The position numbers were made by a program, and so were the translations under genes. Below, piece by piece: positions 44,926-53,336 of a stretch of 64,000 bases of DNA. Positions within the stretch are counted from its first letter, which is position 1. Every line of letters starts with the position of its first letter. The DNA is taken from assembly GCF_016902295.1 (NCBI RefSeq), contig NZ_JACJLQ010000016.1, positions 1-64,000 of the forward strand, given 5' to 3'. Source of the DNA: Bacteroides caecigallinarum. GTDB lineage: Bacteria > Bacteroidota > Bacteroidia > Bacteroidales > Bacteroidaceae. The notes beneath the pieces were generated by a model, which worked only from the letters and a program-made list of their open reading frames with translations, was not told the origin of the DNA and ran no database searches.

Positions 44926-45012
44926 CGGAAGCTGGGGGATTCGAACCCCCGGTACGGTAACCCGTACGTCAGTTTAGCAAACTGGTGGTTTCAGCCACTC
45001 ACCCAAACTTCC
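44926..45012 (-). tRNA. tRNA-Ser (GCU), second identical copy
   Basis: It has the same 87-nt sequence as 44654-44740. It is the first tRNA of the minus-strand Ser-Arg-Glu-Ser operon. Confidence 0.95.
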
Positions 45013-45046
45013 TTCTTTTCAGTAGTGCATTTCTTTAAATGCGGTG

Positions 45047-45078
45047 CAAAGATATGCGTACTTTCCGATATATCCAAA
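45047..45078 (-). promoter_or_regulatory. Promoter of the tRNA-Ser/Arg/Glu/Ser operon
   Basis: On the minus strand TTTG (45078-45075) and TATCTTTG (45054-45047) are 20 bp apart, 34 bp before the first tRNA. Confidence 0.8.
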
Positions 45079-45258
45079 CATTTTCATACATTTTTGTCCT
45101 TTTTTTTGTTACTTTTTAATAGTCGTTTGATTATAAAGTAGTTAATAAAATATACTTTTTACATTATGATTTCATTGAGGAGATAAGCCACATTATTTTA
45201 TATTAATATGCACTTGATTTTAATCAAAATAACTTTGTAATTAATACAAATTAATAAT

Positions 45259-45276
45259 ATACCTAATTGTAGGTAT
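45259..45276. promoter_or_regulatory. NarL-type palindrome upstream of pflB
   Basis: ATACCTA-ATTG-TAGGTAT, a perfect 7-bp inverted repeat. Read as 7-2-7 heptamers it is TACCTAA-N2-GTAGGTA, close to the NarL consensus TACYYMT. It abuts the -33 element, with its centre 31.5 bp before the first base of the -7 box (about position -45), the usual place for an activator. Confidence 0.75.
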
Positions 45277-45306
45277 TGTATAGTATGGTATTTATTAGTA
45301 TCTTTG
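45276..45306 (+). promoter_or_regulatory. Promoter of pflB
   Basis: TTG (45276-45278) and TATCTTTG (45299-45306), spacing 20 bp. Transcription would begin near 45313; the ATG at 45349 is therefore the real start rather than 45304. Confidence 0.8.
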
Positions 45307-45348
45307 CAGTGGTTAAAAATCATTTTAAACAATAAAATATTAATCACT

Positions 45349-47571
45349 ATGGTAATGAATTTCAAAGAAGGTCGTTGGAACCATGAAATCAATGTCACAG
45401 ATTTTGTAAAGACAAACATCACTCCTTACGAGGGTGACGCTTCATTTCTGGCAGGTCCGACAGAACGCACAAAGGCAGTTTGGAACAAATGTTTGGAAGC
45501 TTTGGCCGAAGAACGCGCTAACAACGGAGTACGCTCGCTTGACCCTTCGACAGTTTCTACCATCACATCATTCGCTCCAGGGTATATAGATAAGGATAAC
45601 GAGGTTATTGTAGGTTTGCAGACTGACGAAGTTCTGCGCCGCGCAATCAAGCCTTTCGGAGGTATTAAGGTTGTAGAAAAAGCATGCCGTGAAAACGGTG
45701 TAGAAGTAGATCCAAAGGTTAAGGATATTTTCACTCACTATCGCAAGACTCATAACGACGGTGTATTCGATGCTTACACTGAAGAAATACGCTCATTCCG
45801 CTCACTGGGATTCCTTACTGGTTTGCCTGACAACTATGCACGCGGACGTATAATCGGTGACTACCGCCGTCTTGCACTTTACGGTATCGACCGTCTTATC
45901 GAATCAAAACAGGATGATTTACGCCATCTGACAGGTCCTATGACTGAAGCACGCATCCGCCAGCGTGAGGAAGTGGCAGAACAGATAAAGGCCCTGAAGG
46001 AAATCAAAGTTATGGGCGAGCAATATGGTCTTGACCTCAGCCGTCCGGCTACTAACGCTCAGGAAGCTGTTCAGTGGGTATATATGGCATATCTTGCTGC
46101 TGTTAAGGAACAGGATGGTGCTGCGATGTCACTTGGTAACGTTTCATCATTCCTTGATATATATATTGAATATGATATGGCTCACGGTCTGTTGGACGAG
46201 ATACATGCACAGGAATTGATTGACCAGTTCGTAATCAAGTTGCGTATGGTTCGTCACTTGCGTATGCAGGCTTACACAGATATCTTCGCAGGTGACCCTA
46301 CATGGGTAACTGAAGCTATCGGCGGACGCTTCAACGACGGACGTACAAAGGTTACAAAGACTTCATTCCGTTTCTTGCAGACTCTTTACAACCTCGGCCC
46401 ATCACCTGAACCAAACTTGACAGTTCTTTGGAGCCCTGAACTTCCGGAAGGATTCAAGAACTTCTGTGCTCAGGTTTCTATCGATACATCATCTATCCAG
46501 TACGAAAACGACGAACTGATGCGTGAAGTACGTAACTCTGACGACTACGGTATCGCATGCTGCGTATCTTATCAGGATATAGGCCGCCACATCCAGTTCT
46601 TCGGTGCACGTTGTAACCTTGCAAAAGCTCTTCTTCTTGCAATCAACGGTGGTAGATGTGAGAACACAGGTACACTGATGGTTAAGGACATTCCTGTATT
46701 GAGCGGTGACGTTCTTCAGTTTGAAGAAGTTCTTGCCAACTACAAGAAGGTATTGAAGGAAATGGCTCGTGTTTACAACGAAGCTATGAACATCATCCAC
46801 TATATGCACGACAAGTATTACTACGAAAAGGCTCAGATGGCTTTCGTTGATACTGACCACGTGATAAATCTTGCATACGGTGTGGCTGGTATGTCAATCG
46901 CTGTTGACTCACTCTCAGCTATCAAATATGCTAAGGTTAAGGCTAAACGTAACGATATCGGCCTGACTGAAGGATTCGAAATCGAAGGTGAATTCCCATG
47001 CTTCGGTAACGATGATGACCGAGTTGACCACTTGGCTGTTGACCTGATATACTACTTCGACGAAGAGTTGAAGAAACTTCCTATCTACAAGAACGCTAAG
47101 CCAACACTTTCTATCCTTACTATCACTTCGAACGTTATGTACGGTAAGAAGACAGGTGCTACTCCTGACGGTCGTGCCAAAGGTGTCGCTTTCGCTCCGG
47201 GTGCCAACCCAATGCACGGACGTGACAAAAACGGTGCAATTGCATCACTGAGCTCAGTAGCAAAACTTCGTTACCGCGACTCACAGGACGGTATCAGTAA
47301 CACATTCTCTATCGTACCTAAATCACTGGGAGTGGATATGGAAAACCGTATCGAAAACCTGGTTACAATGATGGACGGTTACTTCGTGAAAGGCGCGCAC
47401 CACCTGAACGTAAACGTACTGAACCGCGAAATGCTTGAAGATGCGATGGAACATCCAGAGAAGTATCCACAGCTGACAATCCGTGTTTCGGGATATGCCG
47501 TAAACTTCATCAAGCTGAGTCGCGAACATCAGCTGGAAGTTATCTCACGTAGTTTCCACGAACGTATGTAA
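45349..47571 (+). CDS. pflB: Pyruvate formate-lyase (formate C-acetyltransferase)
   Basis: A 740-residue glycyl-radical enzyme converting pyruvate and CoA to acetyl-CoA and formate in anaerobic fermentation. The catalytic Cys pair lies in [11 protein letters not shown] near residue 404. The glycyl-radical loop RVSGYAVNF lies near residue 715, and [19 protein letters not shown] and [15 protein letters not shown] are PFL-specific, which excludes glycerol dehydratase-type relatives. The activase gene follows after a hairpin. The promoter carries a NarL-type palindrome. Confidence 0.96.
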   Translation: MVMNFKEGRWNHEINVTDFVKTNITPYEGDASFLAGPTERTKAVWNKCLEALAEERANNGVRSLDPSTVSTITSFAPGYIDKDNEVIVGLQTDEVLRRAIKPFGGIKVVEKACRENGVEVDPKVKDIFTHYRKTHNDGVFDAYTEEIRSFRSLGFLTGLPDNYARGRIIGDYRRLALYGIDRLIESKQDDLRHLTGPMTEARIRQREEVAEQIKALKEIKVMGEQYGLDLSRPATNAQEAVQWVYMAYLAAVKEQDGAAMSLGNVSSFLDIYIEYDMAHGLLDEIHAQELIDQFVIKLRMVRHLRMQAYTDIFAGDPTWVTEAIGGRFNDGRTKVTKTSFRFLQTLYNLGPSPEPNLTVLWSPELPEGFKNFCAQVSIDTSSIQYENDELMREVRNSDDYGIACCVSYQDIGRHIQFFGARCNLAKALLLAINGGRCENTGTLMVKDIPVLSGDVLQFEEVLANYKKVLKEMARVYNEAMNIIHYMHDKYYYEKAQMAFVDTDHVINLAYGVAGMSIAVDSLSAIKYAKVKAKRNDIGLTEGFEIEGEFPCFGNDDDRVDHLAVDLIYYFDEELKKLPIYKNAKPTLSILTITSNVMYGKKTGATPDGRAKGVAFAPGANPMHGRDKNGAIASLSSVAKLRYRDSQDGISNTFSIVPKSLGVDMENRIENLVTMMDGYFVKGAHHLNVNVLNREMLEDAMEHPEKYPQLTIRVSGYAVNFIKLSREHQLEVISRSFHERM

Positions 47572-47631
47572 TAGAATCGCGTATCTCGTCATTCTCAGAT
47601 TACAGATTGGCGACGACAAGATACTATATAA

Positions 47632-47677
47632 AGCAGAGGCTGCCAATCAAAGAAAAAGCAGTCTCTGCTATTTTTTA
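47632..47677 (+). terminator. Hairpin between pflB and pflA
   Basis: AGCAGAGGCTGC (47632-47643) pairs with GCAGTCTCTGCT (47658-47669) with one mismatch, followed by ATTTTTTAA. It probably reduces read-through, giving more pflB than pflA mRNA. Confidence 0.75.
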
Positions 47678-47750
47678 ATATCATGCCAACAGGTCATATT
47701 GACATCTCAATAACTATATTCAGACATCTGTCTAAAATAATAGCCGCTTT

Positions 47751-48479
47751 ATGATAAGAGTACATTCATACGAATCGCTTGGCACATACGACGGACCGGG
47801 CATCCGCCTTGTAGTATTCCTCCAGGGATGCAATTTCCGTTGTCTGTATTGTGCCAATCCTGACACAATAGACGCAAAAGGAGAAAGCAAGGAAACAGCT
47901 CCTGAGGAAATACTTAAGATGGCTGTAAGCCAGAAGCCTTTTTTCGGCAAAAAGGGAGGTATAACTTTCAGTGGTGGAGAACCTACATTTCAGGCCAAAG
48001 CGCTTGTTCCATTATTTAAAATGCTGAAAGAAGCAGGAATCCACATCTGCGTGGATACAAATGGGGGAATATGGAATGACGATGTAAAGGAAATGCTTTC
48101 ATTGGCCGACCTCGTTCTGCTTGATGTAAAAGAGTTCAACCCTTCCAGACACAAGACCCTCACAGAACGTAGCAACGAGCAAACACTGAAAACGGCGGCA
48201 TGGCTTGAAGAAAACGGAAAACCGTTCTGGCTTAGATATGTGTTGGTTCAGAGGTACAGCGCCTTCAATGAAGACATGGAAGCACTTGGCGAGCATTTCA
48301 AGGATTACAAACATATTGAAAGAGTTGAAATCCTCCCATACCATACTCTCGGAGTACATAAATACGAAGCCATGAACATGGAATACAAGTTGAAAGGCGT
48401 AGAATATAATACACCGGAACAGCTTGAAAACGCAAAGACTATTTTCCAGAAATATTTCAAGACTGTTTATGTAAATTGA
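47751..48479 (+). CDS. pflA: Pyruvate formate-lyase activating enzyme
   Basis: A 242-residue radical SAM enzyme that installs the glycyl radical on PFL. The cluster motif CNFRCLYC lies near residue 27, preceded by the typical GTYDGPGIRLVVFLQG. GGITFSGGEPTFQ, DTNGG and DLVLLDVKEF follow as in PflA. It lacks the extra ferredoxin domain of other activases. It lies 179 nt after pflB. Confidence 0.95.
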   Translation: MIRVHSYESLGTYDGPGIRLVVFLQGCNFRCLYCANPDTIDAKGESKETAPEEILKMAVSQKPFFGKKGGITFSGGEPTFQAKALVPLFKMLKEAGIHICVDTNGGIWNDDVKEMLSLADLVLLDVKEFNPSRHKTLTERSNEQTLKTAAWLEENGKPFWLRYVLVQRYSAFNEDMEALGEHFKDYKHIERVEILPYHTLGVHKYEAMNMEYKLKGVEYNTPEQLENAKTIFQKYFKTVYVN

Positions 48480-48689
48480 TTTTCTGAAAAAAAATTATGA
48501 TTGCCGTGCAGTAATACGACCAATTCCTCGTTTACAATATACAAGCAAAGAATATAACAAAACGACAATTTTAAAATATCAACATTAAGATATTAATAAA
48601 AGAACAGTCACAACCATCAATAACACAAAACAACGAAAATGTAAAAAAGACTATTTATAATCCTATTTGCATTTGCAATCAGACAAAAT

Positions 48690-48801
48690 TCAATTTTTTA
48701 AATGCGTGCACCCCGCGAATCACTTCGCAGGGTGCGCCCAATTAATAACAAACTTTTTTACTTATTTGTGGTTTACGTAATTTATATATGACTAACACTG
48801 C
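48690..48801 (-). ncRNA. Candidate small RNA with GC-rich hairpin, under a NarL-type palindrome
   Basis: A minus-strand promoter box TACCTTTG (48808-48801) points left into a region with no gene. About 65 nt on lies a strong hairpin: GCACCC-x-GCGAA (48708-48719) with TTCGC-x-GGGTGC (48724-48735). The transcript from about 48795 contains no ATG before the hairpin, so it is probably non-coding. The 3' end is uncertain because only a weak U-rich tract follows. The promoter has the same palindrome at the same distance as pflB and the hemerythrin operon. The rest of 48480-48690 is AT-rich and shows nothing recognisable. Confidence 0.5.
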
Positions 48802-48830
48802 AAAGGTAAGAACGACAGCAATCATACGCA

Positions 48831-48848
48831 ATACCTAAAAATAGGTAT
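48831..48848. promoter_or_regulatory. NarL-type palindrome of the candidate sRNA promoter
   Basis: ATACCTA-AAAA-TAGGTAT. The right heptamer on the minus strand, TACCTAT, fits TACYYMT exactly. The centre (48839.5) is 31.5 bp from the first base of the leftward -7 box at 48808. It begins 4 bp beyond the end of the NarL-like gene. Confidence 0.75.
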
Positions 48849-48851
48849 TTT

Positions 48852-49457
48852 TCAGAGTTTCATTTTCACTTCGCTTATATCAACCAGTTTGTTCACAATG
48901 GCATAAATTGTAAGTCCCGCTGCCGAATGTATCTGAAGCTTGCGAGTTAAATTCCTTCTATGTGTGATAACCGTATGCACAGATATGTAAAGTTTCTCAG
49001 CAATTTCCTTGTTTGTCATACCTCTGACCACACATCCAAGTATTTCTTTTTCGCGCTGGCTCAATGAGTCGGTATCTTCATCATCTTCTTCAAAATTCAT
49101 CATCAAAGATATCTTTGACGACAAGCTTTCAATATTATCAAAAAGATTTATACTGTCATCGTATCCTTTCAGCACATTTGAATCCACTACAGAGCAAATG
49201 AGTGAAATGAATTTAGTTTCGTGCGCTTCGTACTTTTGCTTCAGTTCTTCCAGATTAATCCACCCGTCAAACATAGGATTAATTATAAGTATATCCGGTT
49301 TATGTGATTCCATACATAAATGAAGCCCGTCAATGGAAGACACTTCAAGTGTCTGAATATTCAAGTCAGGCAAATGTTTCAGTACAGAAATCAGACCGGT
49401 TCTTACTATCATGGACGTTTCTGCCACTGCTATGTTTATAACATCCTGCGATTTCAT
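48852..49457 (-). CDS. NarL/LuxR-family regulator with degenerate receiver
   Basis: A 201-residue regulator. The C-terminal HTH (about 130-190) is a clear LuxR/NarL type: LSQREKEILGCVVRGMTNKEIAEKL followed by SVHTVITHRRNL. The N-terminal domain has receiver-like topology, but the phosphoacceptor position holds Asn (PDILIINPM, N60) and the acidic pocket is incomplete (AETS). It is therefore unlikely to be controlled by ordinary phosphorylation. It overlaps the hemerythrin-domain gene by 4 nt and is co-transcribed with it. NarL-type palindromes lie upstream of this operon and just beyond this gene, making it the best candidate to bind them. Confidence 0.85.
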   Translation of the reverse strand: MKSQDVINIAVAETSMIVRTGLISVLKHLPDLNIQTLEVSSIDGLHLCMESHKPDILIINPMFDGWINLEELKQKYEAHETKFISLICSVVDSNVLKGYDDSINLFDNIESLSSKISLMMNFEEDDEDTDSLSQREKEILGCVVRGMTNKEIAEKLYISVHTVITHRRNLTRKLQIHSAAGLTIYAIVNKLVDISEVKMKL

Positions 49458-50167
49458 TTTGCCTCCTTTTCCAATTTCTTTATTGCAGGCACAAACAGGA
49501 AATCCTCTACCCTATTGTGCGACGCCAAATCTTCCTCACAACTGAAAATATCAAACAAGGTAGCATTGAGCAAACGGTTGTTTCCTCCTGATGGGAAATA
49601 CTTTATGATGATATTCTTGAGTTCAGTGAGTTTGGTGTCTATATGTTCGTGATGGCTGGCAAATACACTTATATTATATTCCTCCGGATGTTCTCCGCCA
49701 AGAAGTCTCTCCACGTATGTAAACACATTTTTGTTTTCATGCTCCATGTGTTTCTTAACCTCATCAACGTATGCATCGAAGAAACGAAGTATAAGGAATG
49801 TCACCTCTTTCTCTTTTGAATCGCCAATAGCCTCTATCAGTTTCTTTCTTATCGAAGGCAATTGGAAGTCAAGGAAATAGCTATGAGCCTCCCTTAGATA
49901 GCTCATCAATGATTGGATGGATATACCTTCCAGATGATCCTGCATCCTGAAACTGTCCTCAATAAGGAAATTTACTACTGCAAGAAATGTATTACAGTCA
50001 ACATTATTTATTTCACAGACTTCGCGTACATTCCTATCCCCAAATCCAAGAGATATACCAAAACGGCTTAATACTTGAAGGAGAGCATAATTCTCGCATA
50101 TCAGGTCGCTCATTTTATCGGTCGGTCTGTAAATTCTTGTCCTATACATATTCAATACACTGTCCAT
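49454..50167 (-). CDS. Hemerythrin-domain protein, iron-sulfur repair (RIC/ScdA/YtfE)-like
   Basis: A 237-residue cytosolic protein. The N-terminal segment MSDLICENYALLQVLSRFG with the following VCEINNVDCNTFLAVVNFL resembles the ScdA_N/DUF542-type domain of RIC proteins, but without its Cys. Residues about 80-230 are a hemerythrin-like four-helix bundle with candidate diiron ligands in HSYF, KKHMEHENKNVF, SHHEHID and SHNRVEDFLF. RIC proteins repair iron-sulfur clusters damaged by NO or peroxide. The ATG at 50167 (MDSVLNMYRTRIYRPT) is used because the longer frame would need a TTG start inside the -7 region. It shares an operon with the NarL-like regulator. Confidence 0.8.
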   Translation of the reverse strand: MDSVLNMYRTRIYRPTDKMSDLICENYALLQVLSRFGISLGFGDRNVREVCEINNVDCNTFLAVVNFLIEDSFRMQDHLEGISIQSLMSYLREAHSYFLDFQLPSIRKKLIEAIGDSKEKEVTFLILRFFDAYVDEVKKHMEHENKNVFTYVERLLGGEHPEEYNISVFASHHEHIDTKLTELKNIIIKYFPSGGNNRLLNATLFDIFSCEEDLASHNRVEDFLFVPAIKKLEKEAK

Positions 50168-50182
50168 AATTTTGTTCGCTTG

Positions 50183-50230
50183 CAAAATAATATATATAAA
50201 TCAGACTTGTCAATACCTATTTTTAGGTAT
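50183..50230 (-). promoter_or_regulatory. Promoter and NarL-type palindrome of the hemerythrin-regulator operon
   Basis: The palindrome ATACCTA-TTTT-TAGGTAT is at 50213-50230. On the minus strand the -7-like box TTATTTTG is at 50190-50183, with one mismatch to TAnnTTTG. Centre (50221.5) to first -7 base (50190) is 31.5 bp, exactly as at pflB and the candidate sRNA. The weak -7 box fits a promoter needing an activator. Confidence 0.75.
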
Positions 50231-50331
50231 ATTTCATGATTACAAAGTTAACAGAAAGAATCTAATTTCATACTTTAATTTTCAAAATCTGATTGAATGT
50301 AATATCTTTGCATTAATAAACACGAAACAGG

Positions 50332-53106
50332 ATGTCTGATAGCAAATACATTTCAATAAAAGGCGCAAAGGTAAACAACCTTAAGAATATAGACGTTGAC
50401 ATACCACGCAACAAACTGGTTGTCATAACCGGCCTTTCCGGCTCAGGAAAATCGTCATTGGCATTCGATACTCTTTATGCCGAGGGGCAAAGAAGATACG
50501 TAGAAAGCCTGTCATCGTATGCCCGCCAGTTTCTTGGCAGAATGGGTAAACCGGAATGTGATTTCATAAAAGGTATCCCGCCTGCAATAGCAATAGAACA
50601 GAAAGTAATAAGCCGTAATCCGCGTTCAACCGTAGGAACTTCTACTGAAATTTACGAATATCTGCGACTGTTGTTTGCAAGGGTAGGAAAAACATATTCA
50701 CCGGTAAGCGGCGAACTGGTAAAAAAAGACAGTCCTGAAGATATTGTCAACTGTATGCTGTCGTATCCAAAAGGTACAAGATATACTGTATTGACTCTAT
50801 TGCTTCCACGCGACGGGCGTACTCATCAGGAACAGTTGGATATGGACTTCAAGCAAGGTTTCACTCGTCTTGAAGTTGACGGAGAAATAGTCCGCATAGA
50901 AGACTATACCTACAACGAAAGCGACAAGGTATATCTGCTGATAGACCGTATGAGCTGCAATGATGACAAGGACTCCATAAGCCGACTGACTGATTCTGCC
51001 GAGACAGCGATGTACGAGGGTGACGGAACATGCATGTTACGTTTTTACATGCCCGACGGCGAAACAAGGCTTCACTGTTTCAGCACAAAATTCGAAGCCG
51101 ACGGTATCAAGTTCGAAGAGCCTACAGACCAAATGTTTTCATTCAACTCACCTATCGGTGCATGCCCTACTTGTGAAGGGTTCGGCAAAATAATCGGCAT
51201 AGACGAACACCTCGTAGTACCTAACAGAGCCTTAAGCGTTTACGATGGAGCCGTCATGTGCTGGCGAGGCGAGAAAATGGGCGAATGGCTTCAGGAATTC
51301 CTGCGTGAAGCGCCAAAACACAATTTCCCGATATTCACACCATATTACGAACTTACCGAAGAACAGAAAGATTATCTGTGGCACGGTCCGCGCGACAAGG
51401 TATGTATAGATACATTCTTCAAAATGCTGGAAGAAAACCAGTACAAGATTCAATACAGAGTAATGCTGGCACGCTACAGAGGTAAGACTACTTGTCCTAC
51501 ATGCAAAGGTGGCAGACTGAAGAAAGAAGCCACATACGTCAAGGTTGGAGGAAAAAATATTTGCCAGCTTGTGGATATGCCAGTAACCGAACTGAAAGAA
51601 TTTTTCCGTACTCTGCAACTTAACGAGCATGACACATTGGTAGCCCAAAGACTTCTGAATGAAATAAACAGCCGTATCAATTTCCTCATCGATGTAGGAT
51701 TAGGATATCTCACGCTTAACCGCCTTAGCAATACATTGTCGGGAGGTGAAAGCCAGCGTATCAATCTCGCTACGTCATTAGGAAGCAGTTTGGTCGGCTC
51801 TCTATATATACTTGACGAGCCAAGCATCGGGTTGCATAGCCGCGATACAGACAAACTTATAAAAGTGCTACGCCAGCTTCAGCAGCTTGGCAATACAGTA
51901 GTAGTGGTTGAGCACGATGAGGAAATAATCCGTGCTGCCGACTATATTATCGATATAGGTCCTAAAGCCGGACGACTTGGCGGTGAAGTAGTCTATAAGG
52001 GAGACATGAAGGACTTGCAGAAAGGAAGCAACAGCTACACGGTGAAATATCTGCTGGGCGAAGAAACAATTCCTCTCCCTCTAAGCCACCGTTCATGGAA
52101 CAATTATATAGAAATAAAAGGGGCACGAGAAAACAATCTGAAGGGAATTGACGTAAAATTCCCGCTAAACATAATGACTGTAGTTACCGGGGTAAGCGGT
52201 TCCGGAAAGAGTACACTTGTACGCGACGTGTTCTATAAAGCGCTAAAACGTGAATACAGCGAGGCAAGTGAGCGTCCCGGAGAATTTGTCTCACTTGAAG
52301 GAGACATAAGGATGATAAACGACATTGAGTTTGTCGATCAGAATCCTATAGGAAAATCATCGCGAAGTAATCCTGTGACATACGTCAAGGCTTACGATGA
52401 AATCAGAAAACTGTTCGCCGAACAGCCTCTGTCCAAACAGATGGGATATTCTGCCGGATATTTTTCTTTCAACACCGAAGGCGGAAGATGCGAAGAATGT
52501 AAAGGTGAAGGTACAGTGACCGTAGAAATGCAATTCATGGCAGACCTTGTACTGGAATGCGAATCATGCCATGGGAAACGTTTCAAGAACGATGTTCTGG
52601 AAGTTAAATTTGAAGGCAAAAACATTTACGACATACTGGAGATGACAGTGAACCAGGCAATAGAATTCTTTACAGAACATAATCAGAAGAAGATTGTAAA
52701 GAAACTGATGCCACTGCAGGAAGTAGGTCTTGGATATATCAAATTGGGACAGTCATCTTCAACCTTGTCTGGAGGTGAAAACCAAAGAGTAAAACTTGCA
52801 TATTTCCTCAGTGTGGAAAAATCTCAGCCTACGATATTCGTGTTTGACGAACCGACTACCGGTCTGCATTTCCACGATATAAAGAAATTGCTCGAAGCCT
52901 TTGACTCATTGATAGCGCGTGGACACACGATTGTTATTATAGAACATAACATGGACGTAATAAAATGTGCAGACTATGTAATCGATCTCGGTCCTGAGGG
53001 CGGCGACAAAGGCGGTAATCTGGTTATAGCAGGAACTCCGGAAGAAGTTGCCAAATGCGGTGCTTCCTATACCGGACAGTTTCTTGCAGAAAAAATGAAC
53101 CTATAA
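50332..53106 (+). CDS. uvrA: Excinuclease ABC subunit A
   Basis: A 924-residue DNA-damage recognition ATPase of nucleotide excision repair. It has two ABC modules: Walker [10 protein letters not shown] near residue 38 and GVSGSGKST near residue 624, with signatures LSGGESQR and LSGGENQR. Zinc fingers are CPTCEG...CPTCKG and CEECKG...CESCHG. The -7 box TATCTTTG (50303-50310) lies 21 bp before the ATG. The length is standard. Confidence 0.97.
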   Translation: MSDSKYISIKGAKVNNLKNIDVDIPRNKLVVITGLSGSGKSSLAFDTLYAEGQRRYVESLSSYARQFLGRMGKPECDFIKGIPPAIAIEQKVISRNPRSTVGTSTEIYEYLRLLFARVGKTYSPVSGELVKKDSPEDIVNCMLSYPKGTRYTVLTLLLPRDGRTHQEQLDMDFKQGFTRLEVDGEIVRIEDYTYNESDKVYLLIDRMSCNDDKDSISRLTDSAETAMYEGDGTCMLRFYMPDGETRLHCFSTKFEADGIKFEEPTDQMFSFNSPIGACPTCEGFGKIIGIDEHLVVPNRALSVYDGAVMCWRGEKMGEWLQEFLREAPKHNFPIFTPYYELTEEQKDYLWHGPRDKVCIDTFFKMLEENQYKIQYRVMLARYRGKTTCPTCKGGRLKKEATYVKVGGKNICQLVDMPVTELKEFFRTLQLNEHDTLVAQRLLNEINSRINFLIDVGLGYLTLNRLSNTLSGGESQRINLATSLGSSLVGSLYILDEPSIGLHSRDTDKLIKVLRQLQQLGNTVVVVEHDEEIIRAADYIIDIGPKAGRLGGEVVYKGDMKDLQKGSNSYTVKYLLGEETIPLPLSHRSWNNYIEIKGARENNLKGIDVKFPLNIMTVVTGVSGSGKSTLVRDVFYKALKREYSEASERPGEFVSLEGDIRMINDIEFVDQNPIGKSSRSNPVTYVKAYDEIRKLFAEQPLSKQMGYSAGYFSFNTEGGRCEECKGEGTVTVEMQFMADLVLECESCHGKRFKNDVLEVKFEGKNIYDILEMTVNQAIEFFTEHNQKKIVKKLMPLQEVGLGYIKLGQSSSTLSGGENQRVKLAYFLSVEKSQPTIFVFDEPTTGLHFHDIKKLLEAFDSLIARGHTIVIIEHNMDVIKCADYVIDLGPEGGDKGGNLVIAGTPEEVAKCGASYTGQFLAEKMNL

Positions 53107-53130
53107 AAAAATTACATACATATTTCTTTC

Positions 53131-53178
53131 CAAAGGTTGTGTAACGTACGTAAAAATGTTGCACAACCTTTGTTTTTA
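53131..53178 (+). terminator. Terminator of uvrA
   Basis: CAAAGGTTGTG (53131-53141) pairs with CACAACCTTTG (53162-53172), followed by TTTTTATT. Confidence 0.8.
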
Positions 53179-53336
53179 TTATCTATTTACCATGAAAAAG
53201 ACAAAATGAAACATGAACTAAAGAATTTGTTACATTAAGATATTACATATTTAGCCATAAGAACTAAATTTGCATCTGTTACGGAATATAAAAGGCCGTA
53301 AATAATACCAAGGAAAACATAAATATATAAACTGTC

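Noticed and set aside
44650-45015. Repeats spaced like a CRISPR array
   Set aside because: The repeated units are 87-nt tRNA genes with cloverleaf structure, only two copies, and no cas genes lie nearby.
44561-45141. Two plus-strand ORFs of 91 and 82 residues sharing a repeated peptide segment
   Set aside because: They are translations of the complementary strand of the two identical tRNA-Ser genes and neighbouring tRNAs, so the shared peptide comes from the tRNA duplication.
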